From assembly GCA_001898405.1 (NCBI GenBank), contig MKTW01000001.1, positions 496,001 through 560,000 of the forward strand: a stretch of 64,000 nt of DNA, read 5' to 3'. The notes below the pieces were generated by a model. That model was given only the letters and a program-made list of their open reading frames with translations. It did not search any database and was not told where the DNA came from. Made by a program: the position numbers and the translations under genes. Each line of letters starts with the position of its first letter. The stretch's first letter is position 1. This DNA is from Sphingobacteriales bacterium 44-61 (GTDB lineage: Bacteria; Bacteroidota; Bacteroidia; Chitinophagales; Chitinophagaceae). Shown one piece after another: positions 8,901 through 16,483 of the stretch.

Positions 8901-10254
8901 ACTGACTATTACCAGCCGGGGAGGATGCACTGACTCTTCGTTTATGAACATCACTGTGCTCGATACAGCAGGGCTGCGGTTCAATTACTCACCGATAGAA
9001 GGCTGCAATCCTCTACAAATAAGCTTCTCCGCCGCAGGGCCGGTATCCACCCAATCCTATTTCTGGGATTTTGGAGATGGGAATGCCGTTACTACCTCAC
9101 CCAATGTGACGCATGTATATCAATCATTCGGCAGTTATTTGCCTAAGGTGATCCTGCTCGATCCTCCATCCTGCGTTATACCTGTTGCAGGTATAGATAC
9201 GATCCGTGTGAGAGGGGCCAATGTCCTGTTCGGCGTATCTGATTCATTGCTTTGCGATGGTGGCATCGTGAACTTTACCGACTCAACTCTTTCCAGTGAA
9301 CCCATTACCGGTTACACCTGGAACTTTGGTGATGGCGGCACTTCTTCCCAGCAAAATCCTACTCATTATTATAGTGCACCCGGTATTTATACTGTTACGC
9401 TCAATGTGCAAACACAAAGTGGCTGCGCCAACAGCTTTATCAAAACGGCAGCAGTTAAAGTAGTGGCACGTCCTGATATTGCCATACGTGGAGATACGAC
9501 GGTTTGCATTTATGATTCCCTGCTCCATTCGGGCGTATTCCTGCGGCCTGATACATCTGTTGTTACCTGGTCATGGAATTTCCCCAATGGCAATACGGCC
9601 AATGTACAGGACCCGCCATTCCAAACCTATACTGCAGCGGGTGACTTCACCGTATATGCTTTTGCTACCAATAGCAGCGGATGCGTTGATACAGCTACAC
9701 AAAGGATCACTGTTTATCCATTGCCCACCGTAGATATGCCACACCAGATAATCATTCCATCAGGATCTTCGGATACCATCCCTGCTTCTTATTCAAATGG
9801 TGTGAACCGCTGGGCATGGACGCCACAATATGCATTAAGCTGCTATAATTGCCCGCGGCCAATAGCCAATCCCAGGGCCACGACTGCCTATCATGTTGAC
9901 TTTGCCGATACAAATGGCTGCCGCAACAGTGGCGACATTGAAGTAGTAGTGATCTGCAAAGACGCCAACTTCTATATCCCCAATACTTTTTCACCAAACG
10001 GAGATGGAAACAATGACCGGTTTTATCCGAGAGGAAAAGGATTATACCTGATAAAGTCCTTACGCATTTTTAACCGGTGGGGAGAAGTAGTATTTGAAAA
10101 CAGGAATTTCCCTGCCAATGATGCAACAAAAGGTTGGGATGGAACTTTCAAAGGAGCAAAAGCACAACCTGATGTATATATATACCAGGCAGAGATACTC
10201 TGTGACAATGGTGAGCTCATCAAACTGAGCGGCAATATTGCGCTGATCTTGTAA
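5905..10254 (+). CDS. Giant PKD-repeat protein with CHU_C-type T9SS C-terminal domain
   Basis: This is a secreted surface protein of about 1,400-1,450 residues. I count 15 PKD-like repeats, each marked by a (W/N)DFGDG-type core such as WDFGDGTTST and spaced about 80-90 residues apart. The last 90 residues carry the gliding-motility-associated domain, with NTFSPNGDGNND, FNRWGEVVFE and GWDGTFKG, a type B T9SS export and attachment signal. The first conventional start in frame is TTG 6040, but that lies inside the first repeat. In-frame codons from 5896 (just after a TAA) encode a good signal peptide ending ALSAICPAFA before QTPAANF, with no ATG, GTG or TTG. The start given here (CTG 5905) is a guess; ATT 5926 is another option. 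PorP/SprF follows by 5 nt, the usual pairing. Confidence 0.9.
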   Translation: MCKLYQAIVAKALCVFGLALSAICPAFAQTPAANFTATPIGGCSPLIVNFQDLSTGNPETWLWDLGNGNSSTLQNPTATYFTPGTYTIKLTVTNSSGSNTLTRQQYITVYEPPTVNFSSNTQSGCFPLRVQFTDLSSVAAGSSIASWQWDFGNGITSTQQSPLAVYPTAGNFAITLKVTDSRGCSRLLGRNAYINVTPGVTARFTATPPVACSAPADIQFNNTSTGPGTVSYQWDFGDGITSTLTSPAHNYASAGAYTVSLTAASSNGCVDTVTRIIPVARFSSSFQFSGTACPGSPISFTNTSTPSPDSLRWDFGDGNASTDTMPSHAYATAGTYTVWLYNYFGNCKDSTSQVVTVAPPPVADFTAPSSASCQSSLTVNFQDISTGSVSWLWDFGDSTTSTEQNPSHTYSSYGDYTVSLIITNSSGCQDTITKTNFIRLQQPKVSVRGLPARGCIPFTIAPVPAITSVDAITSYNWDFGDGTTSTQQNPRHTYPIQGTYTVKLVYTTSTGCTDSIVFNAGVRVGSKPVADFSAAPLEICAFKPIQFTSTSAPADEWLWNFGDGGNSASENPAHSYSDTGYFSVSLIATNNGCADTMRKVDYIHILPPVARFTSQIDCNNRRHVTFTDASIAPQTWSWDFGDGTTSTQQSPTHTYAAFGTYTVRLTVTNDNCSHTTTRIVHSLDQDPDFTVANTINCSRTPVTLTPTNYDAALTTSFIWDMGNGTQITTQGPVRYTYTTPGSYTITLITVDINGCRDTVSKAAYLRVNGPTANFIAQPRTGCVGNDFIFADRSTSDGTNRITEWRWDFGDGTIQSFTGPPFMHAYATADTFSVSLTVTDASGCSHTLTRPGYIVTSDPQPEFRSPDTLTCPNAAVRFTNLSTPSTVTSQWDFGDGTSSTVSSPVHRYADTGSYTVKLYITDSLGCVDSIVKPDYIRVVRPHASFEVNDSFSACTPLEVQFTNTSQNYASVSWNFGPGEGNSSLNNPVHYYSTPGVYRVKLTITSRGGCTDSSFMNITVLDTAGLRFNYSPIEGCNPLQISFSAAGPVSTQSYFWDFGDGNAVTTSPNVTHVYQSFGSYLPKVILLDPPSCVIPVAGIDTIRVRGANVLFGVSDSLLCDGGIVNFTDSTLSSEPITGYTWNFGDGGTSSQQNPTHYYSAPGIYTVTLNVQTQSGCANSFIKTAAVKVVARPDIAIRGDTTVCIYDSLLHSGVFLRPDTSVVTWSWNFPNGNTANVQDPPFQTYTAAGDFTVYAFATNSSGCVDTATQRITVYPLPTVDMPHQIIIPSGSSDTIPASYSNGVNRWAWTPQYALSCYNCPRPIANPRATTAYHVDFADTNGCRNSGDIEVVVICKDANFYIPNTFSPNGDGNNDRFYPRGKGLYLIKSLRIFNRWGEVVFENRNFPANDATKGWDGTFKGAKAQPDVYIYQAEILCDNGELIKLSGNIALIL

Positions 10255-10259
10255 ATAAT

Positions 10260-11291
10260 ATGCTTATGAACAGGATATTTACGGCAATAGCAGGAACATG
10301 TTTTAGTGCAGCATCCTGTATCCTTCCTGTTGGCAGTAATGCACAGGATATTCATTTCTCGCAATTCTTTGAAACACCTTTGCTGCGCAATCCGGCACTG
10401 GCAGGCATCTTTACCGGGGATGTCCGCGTGCAGGGCGTATTCCGCGATCAATGGAACAGCGTAACAAATGCTTACAAAACTGCTTCACTCAACGGCGAAT
10501 ATAAAATGCCGATCGGCAGGGCAGATGATTTTGTGACGCTTGGTTTCCAAAGTATGTACGACAGGGCCGGTACCATTGGATGGACCACGGTGCAATTGAT
10601 GCCGGCACTCACCTATCTTAAATCTGTAAGCGCAGACCATAACCGTTACCTGTCACTGGGCTTTATGGGAGGATGGGTGCAAAGAAGTTTTGACCGCTCC
10701 AAGATGACCACCAATAGCCAGTATGATGGTTTGGGTGATGGAGAACCACTTACCAGCACAAAATATTCATACCTGGACGGATCTGTAGGCATGAGTTATA
10801 ACGCGACTATAAGAGATAATCCTGCTGATAATTTTTATATAGGTGTGGCTTATCATCATTTTACACGTCCCAATCAATCCTTCTATCGCGACCCTACTGT
10901 TGAACTGAATCCCAAATGGGTATTTTCAGGAGGCATTCGCTTTGGAGTCAGTGAATATACTTATATCACTTTACAGGCTGATCATTCCAGGCAGGGCAAG
11001 TATACCGAAACAGTTGGCGGCGCCATGTATGGTTTGAAATTGGGCGGAGATCCTGACAATCCCGACTATGTGCTGCATGCAGGCACTTACCTGCGTTTGA
11101 ACGATGCATTGATACCCGTTATAAAACTGGAATACCTGCCCTTCTCTTTTGCATTAAGCTATGATGTCAATATTTCCAAACTTCGTACAAGCAGTTACGG
11201 ACGCGGGGGGATAGAATTGTCTTTATCTTTTGTCAAGTCGTTAGACAGGGATAATCCATACCTGAATGCCGTAAAGTGTCCCAAGTTTTAA
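10260..11291 (+). CDS. PorP/SprF family type IX secretion outer-membrane protein
   Basis: The 343-residue protein has a signal peptide (about residues 1-29, ending SNAQ) and starts its mature part with DIHFSQFFETPLLRNPALAG, the family hallmark. The remainder is rich in alternating aromatic and hydrophobic strands and ends near the C-terminus with GGIELSLSF, as in outer-membrane barrels. PorP/SprF proteins support T9SS-dependent delivery or anchoring of adhesins carrying the CHU_C-type domain, for example SprF with SprB in gliding. The gene begins 5 nt after the PKD protein, so the two almost surely form an operon and this is the partner of that cargo. ATG 10266 (MNRIF) is an alternative start. 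Confidence 0.92.
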   Translation: MLMNRIFTAIAGTCFSAASCILPVGSNAQDIHFSQFFETPLLRNPALAGIFTGDVRVQGVFRDQWNSVTNAYKTASLNGEYKMPIGRADDFVTLGFQSMYDRAGTIGWTTVQLMPALTYLKSVSADHNRYLSLGFMGGWVQRSFDRSKMTTNSQYDGLGDGEPLTSTKYSYLDGSVGMSYNATIRDNPADNFYIGVAYHHFTRPNQSFYRDPTVELNPKWVFSGGIRFGVSEYTYITLQADHSRQGKYTETVGGAMYGLKLGGDPDNPDYVLHAGTYLRLNDALIPVIKLEYLPFSFALSYDVNISKLRTSSYGRGGIELSLSFVKSLDRDNPYLNAVKCPKF

Positions 11292-11323
11292 ATGATGGTG
11301 CTACCTTTATAAAAATTTTCACC

Positions 11324-11794
11324 ATGAGTATTAACGTTGGTCAACCTGCCCCTGATTTCAGCCTGTACGACGAAGCAAAGACGAAAACCCATCTTTCTTC
11401 TTTCAAAGGAAATAATGTATTGCTTCTTTTCTTTCCCCAGGCTTTTACCAGCGTGTGCACGAAAGAGCTTTGCGGGGTTCGGGATAATATTGCCCTGTAT
11501 AATAATGCCCATGCCAAAGTATTCGGCATTTCTGTAGACTCGGTTTTTACCCTGGCCCAGTTCAAAGAGGCCCAGCATTACAATTTCCCCCTGCTCAGCG
11601 ATTTTAATAAAGAAGTTTCCCGGGCTTATGGAGCGCTTTATGAAGACTGGATATTGGACATGAAGGGGGTCTCCAAAAGAGCTGCCTTTGTAATAGACAA
11701 AAACGGCATTGTGCAATACGCCGAGGTCCTGGAAAATGCCGGTGATGTCCCCGACTTTGCCCAAATTGAAAAAACTTTGGCCGGTCTTAAGTAA
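11324..11794 (+). CDS. Peroxiredoxin (Bcp/AhpE-like)
   Basis: The frame is open from 11276, overlapping the porP end, but the family start is the ATG at 11324, giving 156 residues beginning MSINVGQPAPDFSL. The active-site segment FFPQAFTSVCTKELC has the peroxidatic cysteine at C45 in a TxxC context and a second cysteine at C50, the spacing seen in Bcp-type enzymes with an in-helix resolving cysteine. The later RAAFVIDKNGIVQYAEV is also typical. The enzyme reduces hydroperoxides in the cytoplasm using a thiol donor. It lies 32 bp after porP and could be read from the same transcript, though its role is unrelated to secretion. Confidence 0.9.
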   Translation: MSINVGQPAPDFSLYDEAKTKTHLSSFKGNNVLLLFFPQAFTSVCTKELCGVRDNIALYNNAHAKVFGISVDSVFTLAQFKEAQHYNFPLLSDFNKEVSRAYGALYEDWILDMKGVSKRAAFVIDKNGIVQYAEVLENAGDVPDFAQIEKTLAGLK

Positions 11795-11899
11795 AACTTT
11801 AGTTAAAGCTGGAATATAGTAACGTATAACGAGTTTATAATCAATAAAATATAAATTCGAGTAGAAATACGTTGCACGAATGGCGAAAACGGTATATTA

Positions 11900-12271
11900 T
11901 TGGAAAATAAAAGTAAATTTGTTTCGTTGAAGCGAATTCTACCCATACTGATTTTTATACTGTTTTTTGCCGCCCAGTCCGATGCCCAAACTACACGTGG
12001 GCCTATGACTGAACAGCCAGGCGGCAAGATCGTGAAGCTATACCCCAACCCAGCCAAGACCTATATCACCTTCGATTTTGATAAGGACCAGCAAAAAGGC
12101 AGAACTGTCATTATCTACAGCTTCCTGGGCAAAAAGATGTATGAAGCCCAGAACCTTTCTGAAAAAACAACGATCGCACTGAACGATTTCACCCGTGGCA
12201 TGTACATCTATCACCTTACTGACGCGGCAGGAAAAGTGATCGACTCAGGCAAGTTCCAGGTTTCCCAATAA
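11900..12271 (+). CDS. Mini-protein consisting of signal peptide plus T9SS type A sorting domain
   Basis: The 123-residue product has a signal peptide (hydrophobic RILPILIFILFFAAQSDAQ, residues 12-30) and then, after some 15 residues, a Por-secretion-type tail: VKLYPNPAKTYITFDF, RTVIIYSFLGKKMYEA, LNDFTRGMYIYHLTDAAGKVI and FQVSQ. The motifs YPNP and GMYIY, with an iYsflGKk segment, are those of type A C-terminal domains. Essentially no cargo domain lies between signal and tail. The start is TTG 11900; no ATG is available, and an in-frame stop lies at 11852. It may be a decoy, an assembly factor or a remnant of a larger cargo gene. Confidence 0.82.
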   Translation: MENKSKFVSLKRILPILIFILFFAAQSDAQTTRGPMTEQPGGKIVKLYPNPAKTYITFDFDKDQQKGRTVIIYSFLGKKMYEAQNLSEKTTIALNDFTRGMYIYHLTDAAGKVIDSGKFQVSQ

Positions 12272-12289
12272 GTATTTACGGGTTATTGA

Positions 12290-13462
12290 TCATTCTACCT
12301 GAACGATCAGGAATTTCAGGTATTGTGTATTGTCCATCCCCCAGATGATCGGGTGGTCTGATGCCTGCGCCTGGAAAGTCACCTGTCTTATTTTTCTCCT
12401 GGCATCTTTTGCAGCCATATCAATGATCTGGAGAAACAGTTCAGGATTTACCAGGTTAGTACAGGAAGAAGTGACCAGGAAGCCGCCGGGCTTTACCAGT
12501 TTCATCCCGCGAAGATTGATCTCTTTATAACCAGTGATGGCCTTCTGAATGGTTTCCCTGCTTTTGGTAAAAGCGGGTGGGTCAAGCATCACCACATCAT
12601 ATTGCCTTCCGTCTTTTCCCCATTGTTTCAGTACATCAAAGGCATTGGCCGTTTCAAACCGGCAGATATCCTGCAAGCCGTTAAGTGCCGCATTGCGGTT
12701 GGCCTGGGTTACGGCATTTTCTGAAATATCCAGGCCAAGCACTGATTTCGCTCCATAATAGGCAGCATGTATTTCAAACGTGCCGGTATAGGTGAATGCA
12801 CCCAATACCTCAGCATCTTTTACAATATGGCGGATAGCACGGCGATTGTCTTGCTGATCGAGGAAGTAGCCGGTCTTTTGCCCATTCTCCAGGTCAACAT
12901 GAAACTTCAATCCATTTTCCTCGATAATGATCTTTGTATCAAAAGGCGCTGATAAGAATCCTTTTTGCTGGGGCAAGCCTTCGAGCTCCCTTACCGGCAC
13001 ATCATTTCTCTCATAAATGCCTTTGGGTGCAAAAATTTTATTCAGTGCATCTACAATAGCCGGCTTCCATTTGTCGATGCCAAGTGCCAGGGTTTGAATA
13101 ACAAAATAATCGTTGAACTTATCAATGATCAGTTGCGGAAGTGAGTCGGCTTCGCCAAAAACCAGCCGGCAATTTTCTGTGTAACCGATCTTTTGGCGGT
13201 AATCCCAGCAACTGGCTATCCTCCGCAGAAAAAATGCTTCATTTATTTCATCGACTTTCTGCCGGGTAAGCAGGCGCACGAGTATCTGGGATTTGGGATT
13301 GATATATCCTTTACCTACAAATTTTTTATCATGCGTAAACACTTCAACGGTTTCCCCGCCCTGTATATCACCTTCTATTTTTTCCACTTCATTGGCAAAG
13401 ATCCAGGGGTGGCCGTTGGCAATGCGGGGAGCGATTTTGCGTTTGAGAAAGACTTTTTGCAT
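12290..13462 (-). CDS. Class I rRNA (cytosine-C5) methyltransferase, RlmI-like
   Basis: The product is 390 residues from the ATG at 13462 (MQKVFLKRKIAPRI). The frame is open further upstream, but the extra 26 residues fall outside the family and run into an inverted repeat. The N-terminal PUA-like domain contains NGHPWIFANEVEKIEG. The middle contains GYFLDQQDNRR, and the SAM-binding Rossmann fold shows VLGAFTYTGTFEIHAA, GLDISENAV and the catalytic-type VVMLDPPAFTKSR. These features match RlmI/YccW, which methylates C1962 of 23S rRNA in E. coli. The exact target here is inferred. It is convergent with the T9SS mini-gene and divergent from grpE. Confidence 0.9.
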   Translation of the reverse strand: MQKVFLKRKIAPRIANGHPWIFANEVEKIEGDIQGGETVEVFTHDKKFVGKGYINPKSQILVRLLTRQKVDEINEAFFLRRIASCWDYRQKIGYTENCRLVFGEADSLPQLIIDKFNDYFVIQTLALGIDKWKPAIVDALNKIFAPKGIYERNDVPVRELEGLPQQKGFLSAPFDTKIIIEENGLKFHVDLENGQKTGYFLDQQDNRRAIRHIVKDAEVLGAFTYTGTFEIHAAYYGAKSVLGLDISENAVTQANRNAALNGLQDICRFETANAFDVLKQWGKDGRQYDVVMLDPPAFTKSRETIQKAITGYKEINLRGMKLVKPGGFLVTSSCTNLVNPELFLQIIDMAAKDARRKIRQVTFQAQASDHPIIWGMDNTQYLKFLIVQVE

Positions 13463-13495
13463 AAGCGTGCAAAGATAAGAGAGAACGATGACCGG

Positions 13496-13543
13496 TGAAT
13501 GTGGCCGATAACCGATCATGAAGTCAGCCATCGGCCACATTCA
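13496..13543. repeat. 14-bp perfect inverted repeat between rlmI-like gene and grpE
   Basis: The arm TGAATGTGGCCGAT (13496-13509) is matched exactly by its complement at 13530-13543, with a 20-nt loop. It lies upstream of both divergent genes, so it is not in a terminator position. It may be a mobile palindromic repeat or an mRNA 5' structure of the methyltransferase. Confidence 0.7.
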
Positions 13544-13609
13544 TCGCCTGTCACTGACCATGTTGCACCCAAAAACACGCCGGGCGGTCATTTTGTCCCA
13601 AACCGGCCA

Positions 13610-13639
13610 TTGGCAATATTATTGACAAGCTTACCTTTG
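13610..13639 (+). promoter_or_regulatory. Bacteroidetes sigma-A promoter of grpE
   Basis: TTG at 13610-13612 (-33) and TACCTTTG at 13632-13639 (exact TAnnTTTG, -7) are separated by 19 nt, the consensus spacing for this phylum. Transcription would begin about 13645, leaving a short leader before the grpE ATG at 13657. Confidence 0.7.
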
Positions 13640-13656
13640 CAAACAATTTGTAAAAA

Positions 13657-14199
13657 ATGGCAGAAAAAGACGTAAAAGAACAAGTGAATGAGACCCCGGA
13701 GAATAATTCAGGGGCTGATGTTAATACAGATGAAAACCAGGCAACAGGCGAATCTGAACTGGAAAAATTAAAAGCTGAGCTGGAAGCCGGTAAGGACAAA
13801 TATTTACGGCTCGTTGCCGAGTTTGACAATTTCCGGAGAAGAAGCGCCAAAGAAAGAATTGAACTGGCGCAAACCGCTGGCCGTGAAGTGATCCAGGACC
13901 TGCTGGAAGTGCTCGACGACTCAGACAGGGCCCAAAAACAATTGGACAGCTCTGATGGCAAAGAAGTAAAAGAAGGTGTGACCCTTGTTTTCAACAAGCT
14001 CCGCAGCTTGCTGCAATCAAAAGGATTGAAACCAATGGAAGCTATCGGGAAGGATTTTGATCCTGACCTGCACGAGGCCATTACAGAAATACCCGCCCCC
14101 ACAAAGGAGTTAAAAGGCAAAGTAGTGGATGAAGTAGTAAAAGGATATTATCTGAATGATAAGATCATCCGTCATGCAAAAGTGGTAGTAGGCAAATAA
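13657..14199 (+). CDS. grpE: Nucleotide exchange factor GrpE
   Basis: The 180-residue product has an acidic, low-complexity N-terminus (about 1-35), a long coiled coil (about 35-100, including LRLVAEFDNFRRRSAKER) and a C-terminal beta-wing domain with FDPDLHEAI and GYYLNDKIIRHAKVVVGK. GrpE releases ADP from DnaK and completes the DnaK-DnaJ chaperone cycle in the cytoplasm. A canonical promoter lies just upstream and dnaJ follows 71 bp later. The gap between them carries a dispersed repeat. No dnaK or hrcA is in the window, and I see no CIRCE element. Confidence 0.97.
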   Translation: MAEKDVKEQVNETPENNSGADVNTDENQATGESELEKLKAELEAGKDKYLRLVAEFDNFRRRSAKERIELAQTAGREVIQDLLEVLDDSDRAQKQLDSSDGKEVKEGVTLVFNKLRSLLQSKGLKPMEAIGKDFDPDLHEAITEIPAPTKELKGKVVDEVVKGYYLNDKIIRHAKVVVGK

Positions 14200-14269
14200 A
14201 GCACATTCGCATAATTAGCGCCGATGTGCAACATCCGCATTAATTAGCACCATTCGCATCATTCGCGTA
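14200..14269. repeat. Dispersed ATTCGC-type repeat, copy 2 (grpE-dnaJ gap)
   Basis: The whole gap between grpE and dnaJ consists of the words GCACATTCGCATAATTAGCG, CATCCGCATTAATTAGCACC and ATTCGCATCATTCGCGT. These resemble copy 1 at 5776-5850 and the inverted copy at 16412-16460. It starts right after the grpE stop and lies within a likely operon. Confidence 0.6.
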
Positions 14270-14270
14270 T

Positions 14271-15428
14271 ATGAGTAAAAGAGATTATTACGAAACATTA
14301 GGCGTCAGCAAATCAGCTTCGGCAGAGGAGATCAAGAAAGCTTACCGAAAGGTGGCCATGCAATACCACCCGGACCGCAATCCCGGAGATAAAGCAGCGG
14401 AAGAAAAGTTCAAAGAAGCAGCAGAGGCTTATGAAGTATTAAGCGATGCCGATAAGAAAGCACAGTATGACCGTTACGGGCATGCAGGTCTTAGCGGCAA
14501 TGGCCGTGGTTTCGGTGGCGGCAACATGAATATGGATGATATCTTCAGCCAGTTTGGAGACATTTTCGGCGAAGATATTTTCGGAAGTTTTTTCGGAGGC
14601 GGTCAAAGGCGCGGCGGTGCACAGCGCACACGCGGCGTAAGAGGAAGCAATCTCCGGGTGAAACTGAAATTGACCTATGAAGAAATTGCCAAAGGCACTA
14701 CCAAAAATATCAAGGTAAAAAAATATGTTACCTGTAATGTGTGCCAGGGCAGCGGCGCCAAAGACAAAGGCAGCGTGCAAACCTGCCATACCTGCGGCGG
14801 CAGCGGCCAGGTAAGACGGGTACAGAACACTTTCCTGGGTCAGATGCAAACCGTAAGCACCTGCCCCACCTGCAATGGCGAAGGAAGCACCATTACTGCC
14901 AAATGCGGCAACTGTAAAGGCGAAGGAAGGGTATTTGCAGAAGAAACCGTCAGTATCGATATCCCTGCCGGCGTACAGGAAGGCATGCAATTAAGCATCA
15001 ACGGCAAAGGCAATGCAGGTGAAAGAGGCGGCATGAATGGCGACCTGATCATCCTCATCGAAGAAGAACAACACAAGGAATTGCAGCGCGACGGATTGAA
15101 TGTTGCGTATGACCTGCATATCTCCTTCCCTGATGCAGCTTTCGGCACACAGGTGGAAGTGCCCACCATCGATGGCCGTGCAAAGATCAAAATACCAGCC
15201 GGTACTCAAAGCGGCAAGATCTTCCGGTTGAAAGGAAAAGGTTTTCCTGCAGTAAACTCTTATGAAAAAGGAGATCAGCTGATCCATGTGAATGTGTGGA
15301 CACCGCAACATCTTACTTCAGAAGAAAAAGCTGCATTGGAAAAATTATCCGGTTCAGATAATTTCAAACCACAGCCCGATAAAAACGAAAAAGGATTTTT
15401 TGATAAAGTAAGAGAGATGTTTTCCTAA
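14271..15428 (+). CDS. dnaJ: Chaperone protein DnaJ
   Basis: This is a full-length type I DnaJ of 385 residues. The J domain (1-70) contains the HPD motif in YHPDRNPG. A Gly/Phe-rich region with [17 protein letters not shown] follows to about residue 115. The zinc-finger domain has four CxxCxGxG repeats: [24 protein letters not shown] and CGNCKGEG. The C-terminal substrate-binding domains follow. DnaJ delivers substrates to DnaK and stimulates its ATPase. It is co-oriented with grpE and ends at a strong terminator. Confidence 0.98.
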   Translation: MSKRDYYETLGVSKSASAEEIKKAYRKVAMQYHPDRNPGDKAAEEKFKEAAEAYEVLSDADKKAQYDRYGHAGLSGNGRGFGGGNMNMDDIFSQFGDIFGEDIFGSFFGGGQRRGGAQRTRGVRGSNLRVKLKLTYEEIAKGTTKNIKVKKYVTCNVCQGSGAKDKGSVQTCHTCGGSGQVRRVQNTFLGQMQTVSTCPTCNGEGSTITAKCGNCKGEGRVFAEETVSIDIPAGVQEGMQLSINGKGNAGERGGMNGDLIILIEEEQHKELQRDGLNVAYDLHISFPDAAFGTQVEVPTIDGRAKIKIPAGTQSGKIFRLKGKGFPAVNSYEKGDQLIHVNVWTPQHLTSEEKAALEKLSGSDNFKPQPDKNEKGFFDKVREMFS

Positions 15429-15455
15429 AAGCAATACCGGCATCACCATATTATT

Positions 15456-15485
15456 AACTGCATCCTTCGGGGTGCAGTTTTCTTT
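15456..15485 (+). terminator. Terminator of grpE-dnaJ
   Basis: The arms 15456-15465 (AACTGCATCC) and 15470-15479 (GGGTGCAGTT) pair with one G-U and enclose a TTCG tetraloop; a T-rich tail follows. It lies 27 bp after the dnaJ stop. Confidence 0.85.
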
Positions 15486-15585
15486 TATACAGGGCAATTG
15501 ACGGTTTTTACCCATTCCTGTCATTTTCGCTCTTTTTCGGGTTTTCTCTGGTTTGGGATCAACAATTTTCCTCTCAATTCTGCTA

Positions 15586-15638
15586 TACTGTCATCAGTTT
15601 TGAGGATTTGGCATTTGGACGGATATTTGATGACAGTA
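15586..15638. promoter_or_regulatory. 11-bp inverted repeat upstream of clpP1
   Basis: TACTGTCATCA (15586-15596) is repeated exactly in inverted form (TGATGACAGTA, 15628-15638) with a 31-nt spacer. It lies 80 bp before the clpP1 ATG in the 290-bp gap after dnaJ. It is unlike CIRCE. A regulator site or an RNA stem in the leader are both possible. Apart from this and the dnaJ terminator I see nothing else in the gap. Confidence 0.5.
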
Positions 15639-15718
15639 CGTTATCTTAGCGAGGATTAGCGAATATCGCAACTCGGGGATTTTCTAAAACTTCGTATTCA
15701 TAAGCAAACAGACGATTT

Positions 15719-16411
15719 ATGAGTTTTAATTCAGAATTTGAGAAATATGCGGTAAAACACCGCGGCCTTTCAAGCAATACCCTCCACTCTTATGGTTCTC
15801 ACCTGGTAACGGCAATGACACCTAATATCATTGAAGAAAGACCCATGAATGTGGCCGTAATGGATGTGTACAGCCGCCTGATGATGGACCGGATCATTTT
15901 CCTGGGCTACCCTGTTAATGATGAAGTAGCCAATATCATCACCGCCCAGTTACTTTTCCTTGATTCAACCGACCGCACCAGGGATATCAATATGTATATC
16001 AACAGCCCCGGCGGCAGTGTTTATTCAGGCCTGGGCGTATATGATACCATGCAATATGTAACACCTGATGTAGCCACCATCTGTATCGGTATGGCCGCTT
16101 CCATGGCCTGCGTGCTTTTAGGTGCCGGCACCAAAGGGAAGAGGGCAGCCCTGAAACATTCCAGGATCATGATGCACCAGCCCAGCGGTGCTATTGGCGG
16201 ACAGGCAAGTGATATAGAGATCACGGTGAACGAGATCAGGAAACTGAAAAAAGAATTGTATGATGTGGTAAACTATCATACCGGCAAACCCATTGAACAG
16301 ATCGAAAAAGATTTCGACCGCGATAAATGGATGACCGCTACTGAGGCTAAAGATTATGGCCTGGTAGATGAAGTGCTGGTGATCAACCCACGTAAAGAGA
16401 AAAAAGATTAA
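15719..16411 (+). CDS. clpP: ATP-dependent Clp protease proteolytic subunit, first copy
   Basis: The 230-residue protein is a ClpP serine protease. The catalytic Ser128 lies in IGMAASMACVLL and His153 in IMMHQPSG, with the acidic residue expected in the later DFDRDKWM segment. The substrate-binding INSPGGSVYSG segment is present. An N-terminal stretch of about 35 residues before the conserved core may be a propeptide or an axial loop extension. ClpP forms heptameric rings that degrade proteins unfolded by ClpX or ClpC. The gene is followed 72 bp later by a divergent paralogue and then by clpX, suggesting a mixed or alternative ClpP ring. Confidence 0.95.
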   Translation: MSFNSEFEKYAVKHRGLSSNTLHSYGSHLVTAMTPNIIEERPMNVAVMDVYSRLMMDRIIFLGYPVNDEVANIITAQLLFLDSTDRTRDINMYINSPGGSVYSGLGVYDTMQYVTPDVATICIGMAASMACVLLGAGTKGKRAALKHSRIMMHQPSGAIGGQASDIEITVNEIRKLKKELYDVVNYHTGKPIEQIEKDFDRDKWMTATEAKDYGLVDEVLVINPRKEKKD

Positions 16412-16460
16412 GACACGAATGGGCGCTAAAAGAACGCAGATGGCGCTAATGGACCCTTAC
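16412..16460. repeat. Dispersed ATTCGC-type repeat, copy 3 (inverted, clpP1-clpP2 gap)
   Basis: Directly after the clpP1 stop lies GACACGAATGGGCGCTAAAA followed by GAACGCAGATGGCGCTAATG. Read on the minus strand this is ATTAGCGCC-ATCTGCGTTC-TTTTAGCGCC-CATTCGTGTC, matching the vocabulary of copies 1 and 2 in the opposite orientation. Confidence 0.5.
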
Positions 16461-16483
16461 TTTAATAATAAACAACATACGAT

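Noticed and set aside
6040-10254. Repetitive DNA in the PKD gene as a CRISPR or tandem-repeat array
   Set aside because: The repetition is at protein level (15 diverged PKD domains of 80-90 residues), with no short identical DNA repeats or spacers.
13544-13656. CIRCE heat-shock element before grpE
   Set aside because: No TTAGCACTC-N9-GAGTGCTAA or near match is present; a standard sigma-A type promoter is.
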